A DNA stretch of 64,000 nucleotides from Vibrio splendidus (GTDB taxonomy: Bacteria; Pseudomonadota; Gammaproteobacteria; Enterobacterales; Vibrionaceae), in assembly GCF_003345295.1 (NCBI RefSeq), contig NZ_CP031055.1:62001-126000 (forward strand), read 5' to 3'. Shown piece after piece: positions 51,597 to 59,470 of this stretch; the stretch's first letter is position 1; each line of letters begins with the position of its first letter. The notes below the pieces were generated by a model, which made no database searches, had not been told where the DNA came from, and was given only the letters and a program-made list of their open reading frames with translations. The translations under genes and the position numbers were made by a program.

Positions 51597-51620
51597 AAAA
51601 AAACCCGCTCAGTGCGGGTT
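51597..51620 (-). terminator. Leucine attenuator terminator before leuA
   Basis: On the minus strand AACCCGC (51620-51614) pairs with GCGGGTT (51608-51602) around ACTGA, followed by five more T (51601-51597). GCGGGT at 51658-51653, overlapping the leader stop codon, can pair with the first arm instead and would form the antiterminator. That gives a simple two-state attenuator: a ribosome stalled on Leu codons frees GCGGGT, while a ribosome at the stop covers it. Confidence 0.88.
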
Positions 51621-51650
51621 TTAATATTTGTGTAGTTCTTGACCCACAAC

Positions 51651-51713
51651 TTACCCGCGCGATTGGTTCACGATAAGGAGAAGTTTCAGCAGTAGAGAAG
51701 AAGAAAAAATCAT
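51651..51713 (-). CDS. leuL: leu operon leader peptide, 20 residues
   Basis: On the minus strand an ATG at 51713-51711 opens a 20-codon frame ending at TAA (51653-51651). It codes MIFSSS, then LLLKLLL, then IVNQSRG. Six of seven consecutive codons are leucine, using CTA, CTG, CTG, CTT, CTC and CTT, with rare CTA first. It lies just before a terminator hairpin and leuA, the expected place for an attenuation leader. The ribosome site is weak. The control of the operon by charged tRNA-Leu is inferred from this layout. Confidence 0.88.
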   Translation of the reverse strand: MIFSSSLLLKLLLIVNQSRG

Positions 51714-51747
51714 TACACAAATATCCGTAAATAAACTGTTAACACCA

Positions 51748-51776
51748 TATTTACCGTAATTTATTCTGAGCGTCAA
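51748..51776 (-). promoter_or_regulatory. Candidate leu operon promoter
   Basis: On the minus strand TTGACG (51776-51771), a 17-base spacer and TAAATA (51753-51748). The -35 is good, the -10 weak. The start would be about 25-30 bases before the leader ATG. The remaining spacer up to the TetR gene (to 52082) is AT-rich and holds the two operators listed next. Confidence 0.4.
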
Positions 51777-51982
51777 ACAAGAAAATCCAATATCAGCGTG
51801 CATTGGCAGTGTTTTGGTTTGGTTTGTGCTGTTTTTTATCTCCTCTTTGGCTAAATCGACTGATTGGTGGTTTTGTATTGGCGGGTTAGTTTATCGTTTG
51901 GCTGATGTGTAGGTTAAAACTTTGTAGTAAATCTTTTTGATGGAACGATTCACCAAAAAAATTATAAGTGTGACCCTATTAA

Positions 51983-51998
51983 TTAATCACTTGATTAA
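51983..51998. promoter_or_regulatory. Upstream palindromic operator, TetR efflux operon
   Basis: TTAATCA and TGATTAA flank CT. The 16-base form matches the core of the second operator, TTAATC-N4-GATTAA. The two centres are 63 bases apart, six helical turns. A third half-site (TTAATC) lies at 52010. Confidence 0.65.
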
Positions 51999-52036
51999 AT
52001 AGTGAGTAATTAATCTTCTACTGTTACGTCTGTTTA

Positions 52037-52070
52037 TCTCTATAATTAATCGGATGATTAATTATAGAGA
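52037..52070. promoter_or_regulatory. Perfect 15-bp inverted repeat over the TetR gene promoter
   Basis: TCTCTATAATTAATC (52037-52051) and GATTAATTATAGAGA (52056-52070) are perfect arms around GGAT. The left arm contains TATAAT (52041-52046), a full -10 box, so a bound repressor would block the polymerase. It ends 12 bases before the TetR start. This is the expected form of an autoregulatory TetR operator. Confidence 0.8.
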
Positions 52071-52082
52071 TGGATTTTTGCC

Positions 52083-52742
52083 ATGACGGCACGAAAAGCG
52101 GGGCGGCCTCAGCAGAACTTAGATGTTCGACAGTTATTGATTGAGCATGCTCGCGATCTGTTTGTTGTTCAGCCATACGACAAGGTCTCGACACGCCTGA
52201 TCGCTGAGCGTGCGGGTGTGAACATTGCGATGATCCGTTATTACTTTGGCAGTAAGGCTGGGTTATTTGAGGCGATGCTACGTGAAACCCTACGACCGAT
52301 GCAGCTACAAATGCAGAAGTTAGTTGAAGAGAGCAGTCATGAAAACTTTCTCGATTTAATGCGGACTTACTACAAAGAGATGGTCAAGGTGCCCAAGTTT
52401 CCTCGCTTGATTGCCCAAGTGATGAATATGCCTCCCTCGGAAGTGCAAAGAGAGTTGCTCGAAAAGGTTTTCCTCGATGTGGCGAAGCCAGCCCAAGATG
52501 TCATTTTTGAAAAGTTGGTGGCACAAGGTGTCTTGAGAAAAGAGATGGATCCCAAGCTCTGTCGCGTGTCGTATATAAGCTTGATGGTATTTCCATTCAT
52601 TGCACCGCCCCCTCTATTAGCAATCCATGGTATTGAGATTAATGAAGAATTTCTTAACCGTTTAATCGAACACAACATTCAATTGATGACAGAAGGCTTT
52701 ATAAACACGCCTAGCCCTTCTTCCGTGCAGGATCAAAGATAA
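52083..52742 (+). CDS. TetR-family regulator of the RND efflux operon
   Basis: This 219-residue protein has an N-terminal HTH of TetR type: LLIEHARDLFVVQPYDKVSTRLIAERAGVNIAMIRYYFGSKAGLFEAML, about residues 18-68, with the recognition helix near AMIRYYFGSK. The C-terminal ligand domain is poorly conserved (FIAPPPLLAIHGIEI). The gene opens an operon with the MFP and RND genes: its TAA overlaps the next ATG. The palindromes just upstream are probably its binding sites. The inducing ligand is unknown. Confidence 0.92.
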   Translation: MTARKAGRPQQNLDVRQLLIEHARDLFVVQPYDKVSTRLIAERAGVNIAMIRYYFGSKAGLFEAMLRETLRPMQLQMQKLVEESSHENFLDLMRTYYKEMVKVPKFPRLIAQVMNMPPSEVQRELLEKVFLDVAKPAQDVIFEKLVAQGVLRKEMDPKLCRVSYISLMVFPFIAPPPLLAIHGIEINEEFLNRLIEHNIQLMTEGFINTPSPSSVQDQR

Positions 52743-54079
52743 TGAAAATAAATAAAAAACTACTCTTCTTTCCGGCACTTGCGGTTGGTGTCATTGGCCT
52801 TGTGGTTGCGATTAACTTGAAGCCGGATCTGCCAACCAAGCCTGCGGGTGATAGAGCTCGCTTAGTTGACACAGTAAGCCTAGAGCAACAACTGATAGCA
52901 CCGTTAGCGGTTGGTTTTGGCAAAGTGGTGCCGAAAGTCGAATGGAAAGCGATTGCCGAGGTGACAGGACAGATCGTTTATCGTCATCCGGATCTTGAGA
53001 AAGGTCAGGTGATCCCTGCGGGAACGGTCGTGCTCAAGGTTGATCCACTGGATTACGAATTGAAGCTGATACAAGCAGAGGCCGATCTTAAATCAAGTCA
53101 AACCTCATTAGCGAAATTAAATCAAGAAGAAGACAACCTGAATCAGACTCTTAAGATCGAAAAGAATCGCTTAGTGATCAGCAACAAAGAGCTACAACGT
53201 AAACAAGATCTGCGTAAGAAAGGGCTGACTTCTCAATCGGATGTCGACCTGCAACAGCAAAGTGCACTGTCTCAACAGAAGCTAGTGTTGGATATCGCGA
53301 ACCAAATCGCTTTAATGCCTGATGAAAAACGAGTTGCGGAAGCGGTGATAAAGGTCAATGTGTCTAAAGTGAAAGAGGCGCAGCGATCTCTCGATAAGAC
53401 CACCATCATTTTGCCAAGAGCGATGCGAATTTCTCAGGTTGATATCGAACAAAATCAAGTGGTTAACCTTCAGCAAGAGATGTTTGTTGCTCACGGGATT
53501 AATGTCATGGAAGTGGAGGCGCAACTTTCTATTCACGATATGCAAACTTTAGCCTCGAGCTTTAATCAGTTCCCTCGCGATGCTGCAGGGATCCCTAATC
53601 CTTATGAAGCGCCAATCAAAGCGACGATTCAACTTAACAGCGGCAACCTGAACCTGAGTTGGCCTGCGAAGGTGGCAAGAATCAGTGAGACGGTTGATGA
53701 AAACCAAGCGACAGCAGGGATTATTCTCGAGATCGCTCAAGACTATTCACAACTGCAGCCAAGCAATGCGACCCCGTTGGTCAACGGCATGTTTGTAAAA
53801 GCTGAGATTGAAGGTGTCGCGAATCTAAGTTGGGTGGTTCCAGAGCGATCATTGCACGGTGACAAGGTTTACCTGATGGATGACAATCAGCGCTTGCAAG
53901 TGGTGAATGTTGAAGTGCTTTATCGCAGAGATAACCAAGTGGTTGTGAGTGGCGAGCTACAAACGGGAGATAAATTGGTTCTTAATGACGTCCTACCAGC
54001 TATCGAAGGCATGTTACTGAAAGAATCGAACTCTGAAGAGGTTAAGCTTGAATCTGATACTCAGGAGAGTGCGTCATGA
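52742..54079 (+). CDS. RND efflux periplasmic adaptor (membrane fusion protein)
   Basis: This 445-residue adaptor has an N-terminal membrane anchor (LFFPALAVGVIGLVVAINL, about residues 7-25) and no lipobox Cys, so it is probably anchored by this helix. A lipoyl/barrel-sandwich half follows (RHPDLEKGQVIPAGTVVLKVD), then a coiled coil (about 110-200), with the return half at RISQVDIEQNQVVNLQQ. It joins the RND pump to an outer-membrane channel. It overlaps the TetR stop and its own stop overlaps the RND start (ATGA), so the three are coupled. Confidence 0.92.
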   Translation: MKINKKLLFFPALAVGVIGLVVAINLKPDLPTKPAGDRARLVDTVSLEQQLIAPLAVGFGKVVPKVEWKAIAEVTGQIVYRHPDLEKGQVIPAGTVVLKVDPLDYELKLIQAEADLKSSQTSLAKLNQEEDNLNQTLKIEKNRLVISNKELQRKQDLRKKGLTSQSDVDLQQQSALSQQKLVLDIANQIALMPDEKRVAEAVIKVNVSKVKEAQRSLDKTTIILPRAMRISQVDIEQNQVVNLQQEMFVAHGINVMEVEAQLSIHDMQTLASSFNQFPRDAAGIPNPYEAPIKATIQLNSGNLNLSWPAKVARISETVDENQATAGIILEIAQDYSQLQPSNATPLVNGMFVKAEIEGVANLSWVVPERSLHGDKVYLMDDNQRLQVVNVEVLYRRDNQVVVSGELQTGDKLVLNDVLPAIEGMLLKESNSEEVKLESDTQESAS

Positions 54080-57000
54080 TCAAGTTCTTTTCTAGGCACC
54101 CAACAGCGGCAAACTTGTTGATGCTTGGGTTATTGATCATGGGTATCAGCTCATTATCAACCATCAAGCGTGAAACCTTCCCCGCTTATGATCCGCCTTA
54201 TATTATGGCTGCCATCGTTTATCCCGGAGCATCACCACAAGAAGTGGAAGAGAGCCTATGTGTACGAATGGAAGACGCGATAGATGGTTTAGCCAACATT
54301 GAAGAAACTCAGTGTGAAGCTATCGAAGGTAGCGCACGTCTAATCCTGAAGTTGAATGAGAAAGCGGATATTGGCCGAATGCTGGTGGACGTACAAACTC
54401 AAATCAATTCGATCAATGACTTTCCAAGCGAGATTGAATCTCCGGTTGTTCAAGAGCTGGATTGGAATGAACCGGTTGTTGATATCGCGATTACAGCCGA
54501 AACCTCATGGCCAGAGCTTAAGGCCTACGCTGAAGACCTCAAACGTATCATGAAGCTTGATTATGATGTTTCACTGGTCGATGTTAGCGGCTTCTCTGAT
54601 CATCAATACCGTGTGGAACTGGATACCCAAGCCATTCGTCAGTTAGGTTTGAGTGTCGGTGATATTGCAGACCAAATTGGTCGTCAGAATGTAAAGCTGC
54701 CGAGTGGTAACGTTGAAACACCAGATAAAAACTTCCTGATTCGTTTTGATGAGAGACGGGTCACGCCTGTTGAGCTTGAGAGTATTGTTGTTGGCTCTGC
54801 GCCGAATGGTTCAGTGATCCGTTTGAGGGATATTGCCAAGATAACTGATCGCTTTGAACTGGATGAGCAGAAAGTCCTGTTCGATGGCAAGCCTTCTGCT
54901 TTGTTGAAGATCAGCAAAAACAAAGAAGACGATGCGCTTCGAATTAAAGAAAACGTGACACGATTTGTTGAAGATCAGAGTGCGATTGCCCCTGATGGTG
55001 TGACGTTACAAATGACCAACGATCTCTCTTCTGTGCTTTGGGATCGTCTCACCATGATGGTACGTAATGGTTGGCAAGGTATTGTGTTGGTTTTTGCCAC
55101 CATGTGGTTGTTCTTTAGTTTACGTTACTCATTTTGGGTCGCTGCAGGTTTACCCGTTGCCTTCCTTGGTGGCTTGTTCTTAATGGCGAACTTAGGTTTG
55201 TCGATTAACATTATGTCGCTGGTCGGACTGTTGATGGCGATTGGTATCATGATGGATGACGCCATCGTGATTGCCGAATCGATAGCGTCCCATTTAGATC
55301 GGGGGCAAAACGTTGATGATGCGGTGTACAACGGCGTTAAGAAAGTGCTTCCCGGGGTGTTATCTTCTTTTTTAACTACGGTGTGTATTTTCGGTAGCTT
55401 GTTGTTCCTCGATGGAGAGATGGGCGCGGTGCTTAAGGCTGTTCCTCAAGTATTGATATTAGTGCTCTCGTTGAGCTTGATTGAAGCCTTCCTGATTCTA
55501 CCTAATCACTTGTCTCATTCATTACACAAAGAAAAGAATGACAAGCCAGCGCTGCGCTTCAAAGTGGTGTTGCTTGAAAAATTTGAGAACTTCCGCAATA
55601 CAACTTTGATGAACATGGTCGAGAAGGTCGTGACGTTCCGCTATGCCTTTATGGGCGGAGTGCTGACACTGTTGTTACTTTCTATTGCCTTGATTGCGGG
55701 TGGTGCTGTTAAGTTCCAACCCTTCCCCGAATTGGATGGAGACATCGCTGAAGCGCGTATCATTCTTCCGCCGGGTGCGTCATTGTCTCAAACCGAGAGA
55801 GTCGTCGATAAAATAGTCGCGTCTGCTGAACGTTTGAACGTGCAGTGGAGTGAAGAGGTCGAAGAGGGCAATGAGTTGGTGGAACACATCACGAGCCAAT
55901 TCAATGCTAATGCTGATGCCAGTGAGTCAGGCCCACATTTAGCCACTGTGCGTTTAGACTTACGCGGTGCAGAGAGCCGTAACACGGTTATCGATGATTT
56001 CATCAATGCATGGCGCGAAGATATCGGTGAGCTGGCGGATCCTATTTCATTAGTGTTCAAGCAGCCAACCATGGGGCCGGGTGGTCGTGCTATCGAGATC
56101 CGTGCCAAGCATGATGATCTGGCTGAATTGAAGTCTGCTTCTCTGGAGATTCAGGAATACCTCAATCAGTTTGACGGGGTGCATGGTGTGCTTGATGACA
56201 TGCGCATGGGTAAAGAAGAGATCTTAGTCAAGCTGCGCCCTGGAGCCGAAACCTACAATGTGAATGGGCAGATGATTGCTTCTCAGTTGCGTGCTGCATT
56301 CTTCGGGCAAACGGCGGATGAGATTCAAATCGGTGTTGAGAACATCTCGATTGAGGTGCGTCTTGATAAGGAACAAGCGGGCGACATACAGCAGCTGGCT
56401 AACTTCCCGATCATTACCGCCGACGGCAGTCAGATCCCGTTAGCAACGTTGGCGACATTAGATTTCCAACGTAACTACGTGCGAATTCAGCGTATTGATG
56501 GGCTGAGAACCATCAGCATCTTTGGTGATATTGATAATAAGAAGGCGAGCTCGTCGGCGATTTTGGCTCAGTTCCAAAAAGATGAAGCAGCCAAGCTTAT
56601 TCAGAAGTACCCAGGCTTGCGCTTTGATTTCGAAGGGGAAGCTAAAGATGCGGCTAAGACTGGAGCCTCGATGGGCAAAGGCTTCTTGCTCGGCTTATTC
56701 GGCGTGTTTGCGATTCTTAGCTATCAGTTCCGAAGCTACTTAGAGCCTGTGGTCGTGATGTTAGCCATTCCACTCGCCTTTATTGGGGTGGTCGTTGGGC
56801 ACTGGATACTTGGGCACTCTTTGAGTATGCCAAGCATGATGGGCTTTGTGTCGCTGGCCGGAATCGTGGTCAATGATTCTATTTTGTTAGTACAATACAT
56901 TCGCCATCACGTCGATGAAGGCGATAGCGTACATGACTCAGTGGTGAAAGCGAGTCGCGAGCGTTTCCGAGCAGTATTTTTGACTTCAATGACCACAGCC

Positions 57001-57183
57001 GCAGGTTTGCTACCACTGCTAACAGAAACCAGCTTGCAGGCTCAGGTTATCCAACCGCTGGTGATATCAATTGTGTTTGGTATTTTTGCTTCGACCTTGC
57101 TAGTGCTGTTTATGATTCCGGCGGCTTACGCAATACTGGCGGACTTTGGTTTAGTGAAAAAGCATGAGCCATTAGCGCTATAA
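54076..57183 (+). CDS. RND efflux pump inner-membrane transporter
   Basis: This 1035-residue protein has the AcrB-type layout: N-terminal helix (AANLLMLGLLIMGISSL), a large periplasmic loop, helices 2-6, a second periplasmic loop and helices 8-12. The proton-relay region GLLMAIGIMMDDAIVIAE (helix 4, Asp-Asp) is present near residue 390. It fits the hydrophobe/amphiphile efflux class. No tolC-like gene is in the operon, so it must use a channel encoded elsewhere. Substrates cannot be told; TetR-controlled relatives in Vibrio respond to bile salts and similar compounds. Its stop codon sits in a short repeat array. Confidence 0.93.
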   Translation: MIKFFSRHPTAANLLMLGLLIMGISSLSTIKRETFPAYDPPYIMAAIVYPGASPQEVEESLCVRMEDAIDGLANIEETQCEAIEGSARLILKLNEKADIGRMLVDVQTQINSINDFPSEIESPVVQELDWNEPVVDIAITAETSWPELKAYAEDLKRIMKLDYDVSLVDVSGFSDHQYRVELDTQAIRQLGLSVGDIADQIGRQNVKLPSGNVETPDKNFLIRFDERRVTPVELESIVVGSAPNGSVIRLRDIAKITDRFELDEQKVLFDGKPSALLKISKNKEDDALRIKENVTRFVEDQSAIAPDGVTLQMTNDLSSVLWDRLTMMVRNGWQGIVLVFATMWLFFSLRYSFWVAAGLPVAFLGGLFLMANLGLSINIMSLVGLLMAIGIMMDDAIVIAESIASHLDRGQNVDDAVYNGVKKVLPGVLSSFLTTVCIFGSLLFLDGEMGAVLKAVPQVLILVLSLSLIEAFLILPNHLSHSLHKEKNDKPALRFKVVLLEKFENFRNTTLMNMVEKVVTFRYAFMGGVLTLLLLSIALIAGGAVKFQPFPELDGDIAEARIILPPGASLSQTERVVDKIVASAERLNVQWSEEVEEGNELVEHITSQFNANADASESGPHLATVRLDLRGAESRNTVIDDFINAWREDIGELADPISLVFKQPTMGPGGRAIEIRAKHDDLAELKSASLEIQEYLNQFDGVHGVLDDMRMGKEEILVKLRPGAETYNVNGQMIASQLRAAFFGQTADEIQIGVENISIEVRLDKEQAGDIQQLANFPIITADGSQIPLATLATLDFQRNYVRIQRIDGLRTISIFGDIDNKKASSSAILAQFQKDEAAKLIQKYPGLRFDFEGEAKDAAKTGASMGKGFLLGLFGVFAILSYQFRSYLEPVVVMLAIPLAFIGVVVGHWILGHSLSMPSMMGFVSLAGIVVNDSILLVQYIRHHVDEGDSVHDSVVKASRERFRAVFLTSMTTAAGLLPLLTETSLQAQVIQPLVISIVFGIFASTLLVLFMIPAAYAILADFGLVKKHEPLAL

Positions 57184-57252
57184 CCTTTAGCGCTATTACC
57201 TTTAGCGCTATTATCATTAGCGAGCACTATTATCATTAGCGAACGCTATAAC
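57170..57252 (+). repeat. Short tandem array starting in the RND stop region
   Basis: Units CATTAGCGCTATAAC, CTTTAGCGCTATTAC, CTTTAGCGCTATTAT (15 bases each) are followed by two 19-base variants beginning CATTAGCGA. The first unit (57170-57184) includes the last codons and stop of the RND gene (CTA-TAA). Each 15-base unit holds TAGCGCTA, an 8-base palindrome. Confidence 0.85.
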
Positions 57253-57310
57253 CATTAACACGATAGAAGTAGCGTTTGCTTGCTTATATACAGAAGTAAA
57301 AACATAGAAG

Positions 57311-57342
57311 AATAAAGCGGCCTTGGGTCGCTTTATTTTTAT
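57311..57342 (+). terminator. Terminator after the RND efflux operon
   Basis: AATAAAGCG (57311-57319) and CGCTTTATT (57329-57337) pair around a 9-base loop, then five T. The 306-base gap 57184-57489 otherwise holds the repeat array and AT-rich DNA before the PAP2 gene. Confidence 0.85.
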
Positions 57343-57489
57343 CGGCAGTTTCTAGGCCTCATCAGCTTGCTTAGCGAAAGCGGTCAATTCGCCTCAAAAT
57401 TCATTTTAGTTCATTCAAAACGTCACTTAACTGTCATTTCAGGGGCATAACTTGAGCCTTAACTGAATAAGGATTGTTAAGGAGATTGT

Positions 57490-58014
57490 ATGCGTACTAT
57501 CGAACCTATTGTCCGCTGGGATGTGGCATTTTCTGTTTTTTGTTTAAAGAACCGTTATAGCGGACAACAGGCGACACTCAGTAAGGCGGTGTCTCATACT
57601 GGAGATGGACACCTTTACGTTTTGATTGCTTTGGTTGCACTACTGGCTGACAGTTACACCGGACGAGATTTTCTTTTGGTGGGCTTAACTGCCTTTGCAA
57701 TCGAGTTACCTATTTACTGGTTTGCCAAAAATACCCTCAAGCGTCGCAGACCAGCTGAATTCTCTTCATTGCTTTATTCCCATATTGTGCCATCTGATAA
57801 ATACAGCCTGCCTTCTGGGCATTCCGCTGCGGCTTTTGTTATGGCGACTCTAATCGGACATTTCTATCCGAGCTTATATCTCTTTAGCCTGATTTGGGCG
57901 GCAGCGATTGCTGGCTCTCGAATCCTACTTGGTGTGCACTTTTTAACGGACGTACTGATTGGCGCAGCCTTGGGTATTGCTTGTACTAGCCTGGCTATCA
58001 ACTTCATTTTGTAA
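57490..58014 (+). CDS. PAP2-family membrane phosphatase
   Basis: This 174-residue membrane protein has the three PAP2 motifs: KRRRPAEF (K..RP, about residues 80-87), PSGHSAAAF (about 107-115) and SRILLGVHFLTDVLIG (about 147-162) with catalytic His. It dephosphorylates a lipid phosphate, possibly undecaprenyl-PP or phosphatidate. The next gene is a glycosyltransferase 54 bases on, so the two may act in one lipid-linked pathway, which is inference. Confidence 0.9.
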   Translation: MRTIEPIVRWDVAFSVFCLKNRYSGQQATLSKAVSHTGDGHLYVLIALVALLADSYTGRDFLLVGLTAFAIELPIYWFAKNTLKRRRPAEFSSLLYSHIVPSDKYSLPSGHSAAAFVMATLIGHFYPSLYLFSLIWAAAIAGSRILLGVHFLTDVLIGAALGIACTSLAINFIL

Positions 58015-58068
58015 TTATTTCGTTGGCAATCAATGCCGATCTTAAGCTGCAAATTTAAAGGAATATGC

Positions 58069-59124
58069 ATGAAAATCTTATATGGCGTCCAAGGCACAGG
58101 AAATGGTCATATTGCTCGCGCGAGAGCAATGGCGGTGGCTTTTCGTCAGCAAAATATCGATGTCGACTTTCTGTTCTCTGGGCGAGACGAGAGCAAGTAC
58201 TTCTCGATGGAAGCGTTTGGTAATTATCAGACCCGCAGCGGCTTAACCTTTTACAGTGAGCAGGGGCAGGTTAAATACGGCAAGACATTCATCAAGAACA
58301 ACATCTGGCGGTTTCTCAGTGAGATTAATCAGATCGATTTGACACCTTATGACTTAGTGCTGAATGACTTTGAACCTGTGACTGCATGGGCAGCTAAGAG
58401 GCAAGGTGTGCCATGCATTGGCATAAGCCACCAGAATGCGTTCCGCTATGATGTACCCAAAGAAGGGGGCAACTGGATTGAACATTTGGTGATTCAACAT
58501 TTCGCCCCAACTGAGCATTCGATTGGTTTGCATTGGTATCACTTTGAACAACCAATACTGCCGCCTATCGTTCACACGCTGGCTGGTGATCAACAAACCA
58601 AAACAGCACAAGACTTTGCGTTGGTCTATTTGCCGTTTGAGGATCTTGAGTCGATCTCGGAGCTGTTGATGAAGTTTATTTCGCACAACTTTGTCTGTTA
58701 TCACCCGAATGTCATTGAGCACCGTCGAGTCGAAAATATTGAGTTCAAACCACTGAGTCATACCGGCTTCCAATTCGACCTCAATCAATGCTCTGGTGTA
58801 GTGGCTAATGGCGGTTTTGAATTGCCATCGGAAGCCCTAACCTTGGGTAAGAAATTGCTTCTCAAACCACTTGAGGGGCAGTTCGAACAGCAGAGTAATG
58901 TTGCGACGCTTGAAGCGCTCGGGTTGGCTCAAACCATGAGCTTTTTAGACGCGGCTACCTTGCGTGGTTGGCTCGGTGAAAAGCAGGCCGAAGTGGTTAC
59001 TTATCCCGACGTGGCAAGTGCACTTGTTGAGTGGGTGTTAGCGGGCAATTGGTCCAACCAAGATGACTTAAGAAAGCAACTTTGGGACAAGGTAGATTTT
59101 CCTAGTTATGCATCGCTCACTTAA
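58069..59124 (+). CDS. MJ1255/VC2487-family glycosyltransferase
   Basis: This 351-residue protein starts MKILYGVQGTGNGHIARARAMA, with the nucleotide-sugar fold of GT-B enzymes. The conserved NGGFELPSEALTLGKKLLLKPLEGQFEQQSN segment (about 247-276) is the sugar-nucleotide binding part. The family (TIGR00661) is named after V. cholerae VC2487. The true start is 58069, where AAAGGA lies 7 bases before; an in-frame ATG at 58033 is less likely. The acceptor and donor are unknown. Confidence 0.9.
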   Translation: MKILYGVQGTGNGHIARARAMAVAFRQQNIDVDFLFSGRDESKYFSMEAFGNYQTRSGLTFYSEQGQVKYGKTFIKNNIWRFLSEINQIDLTPYDLVLNDFEPVTAWAAKRQGVPCIGISHQNAFRYDVPKEGGNWIEHLVIQHFAPTEHSIGLHWYHFEQPILPPIVHTLAGDQQTKTAQDFALVYLPFEDLESISELLMKFISHNFVCYHPNVIEHRRVENIEFKPLSHTGFQFDLNQCSGVVANGGFELPSEALTLGKKLLLKPLEGQFEQQSNVATLEALGLAQTMSFLDAATLRGWLGEKQAEVVTYPDVASALVEWVLAGNWSNQDDLRKQLWDKVDFPSYASLT

Positions 59125-59470
59125 CTCATAAGTGTTATTTCTGAATCAACCAGTCAAACAATTCATGAGTTCAATAAATTGTAACAAATGTAACCAAACG
59201 ATAGAACAGCTAAATAAGTCGAAATGAAACTCATAAGTGATGCATTTTATGTTTTTTTATAACTCTATAAATAATTGATTTTTAGATGTTATTTAATCAT
59301 TAAGGTAAAATAAAATTATTCTTTATCAATCTTGTTGGTAGCTCGAGATTTATTGGTTAATAGTAATGGTAATCCGAAAAACATCGGTCTGATAAATATA
59401 AGAATTAGTGGTTATCTATTCCTATACCATTACCAATTTAACGCTGTCGAACCGACAAGAGGCAACTTGA
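59123..59470. promoter_or_regulatory. AT-rich leuO upstream region with a 12-base repeat
   Basis: AACTCATAAGTG occurs at 59123-59134 and 59228-59239, exactly 105 bases apart, ten helical turns. The 346-base spacer is strongly AT-rich (TTTTTTAT, ATAATTGATTT), as expected for an H-NS-controlled leuO promoter. I see no ORF or RNA gene in it. Confidence 0.5.

Noticed and set aside
52083..57183. Efflux operon as a mobile element
   Set aside because: No transposase, integrase, tRNA or flanking direct repeats; base composition looks like the neighbours.
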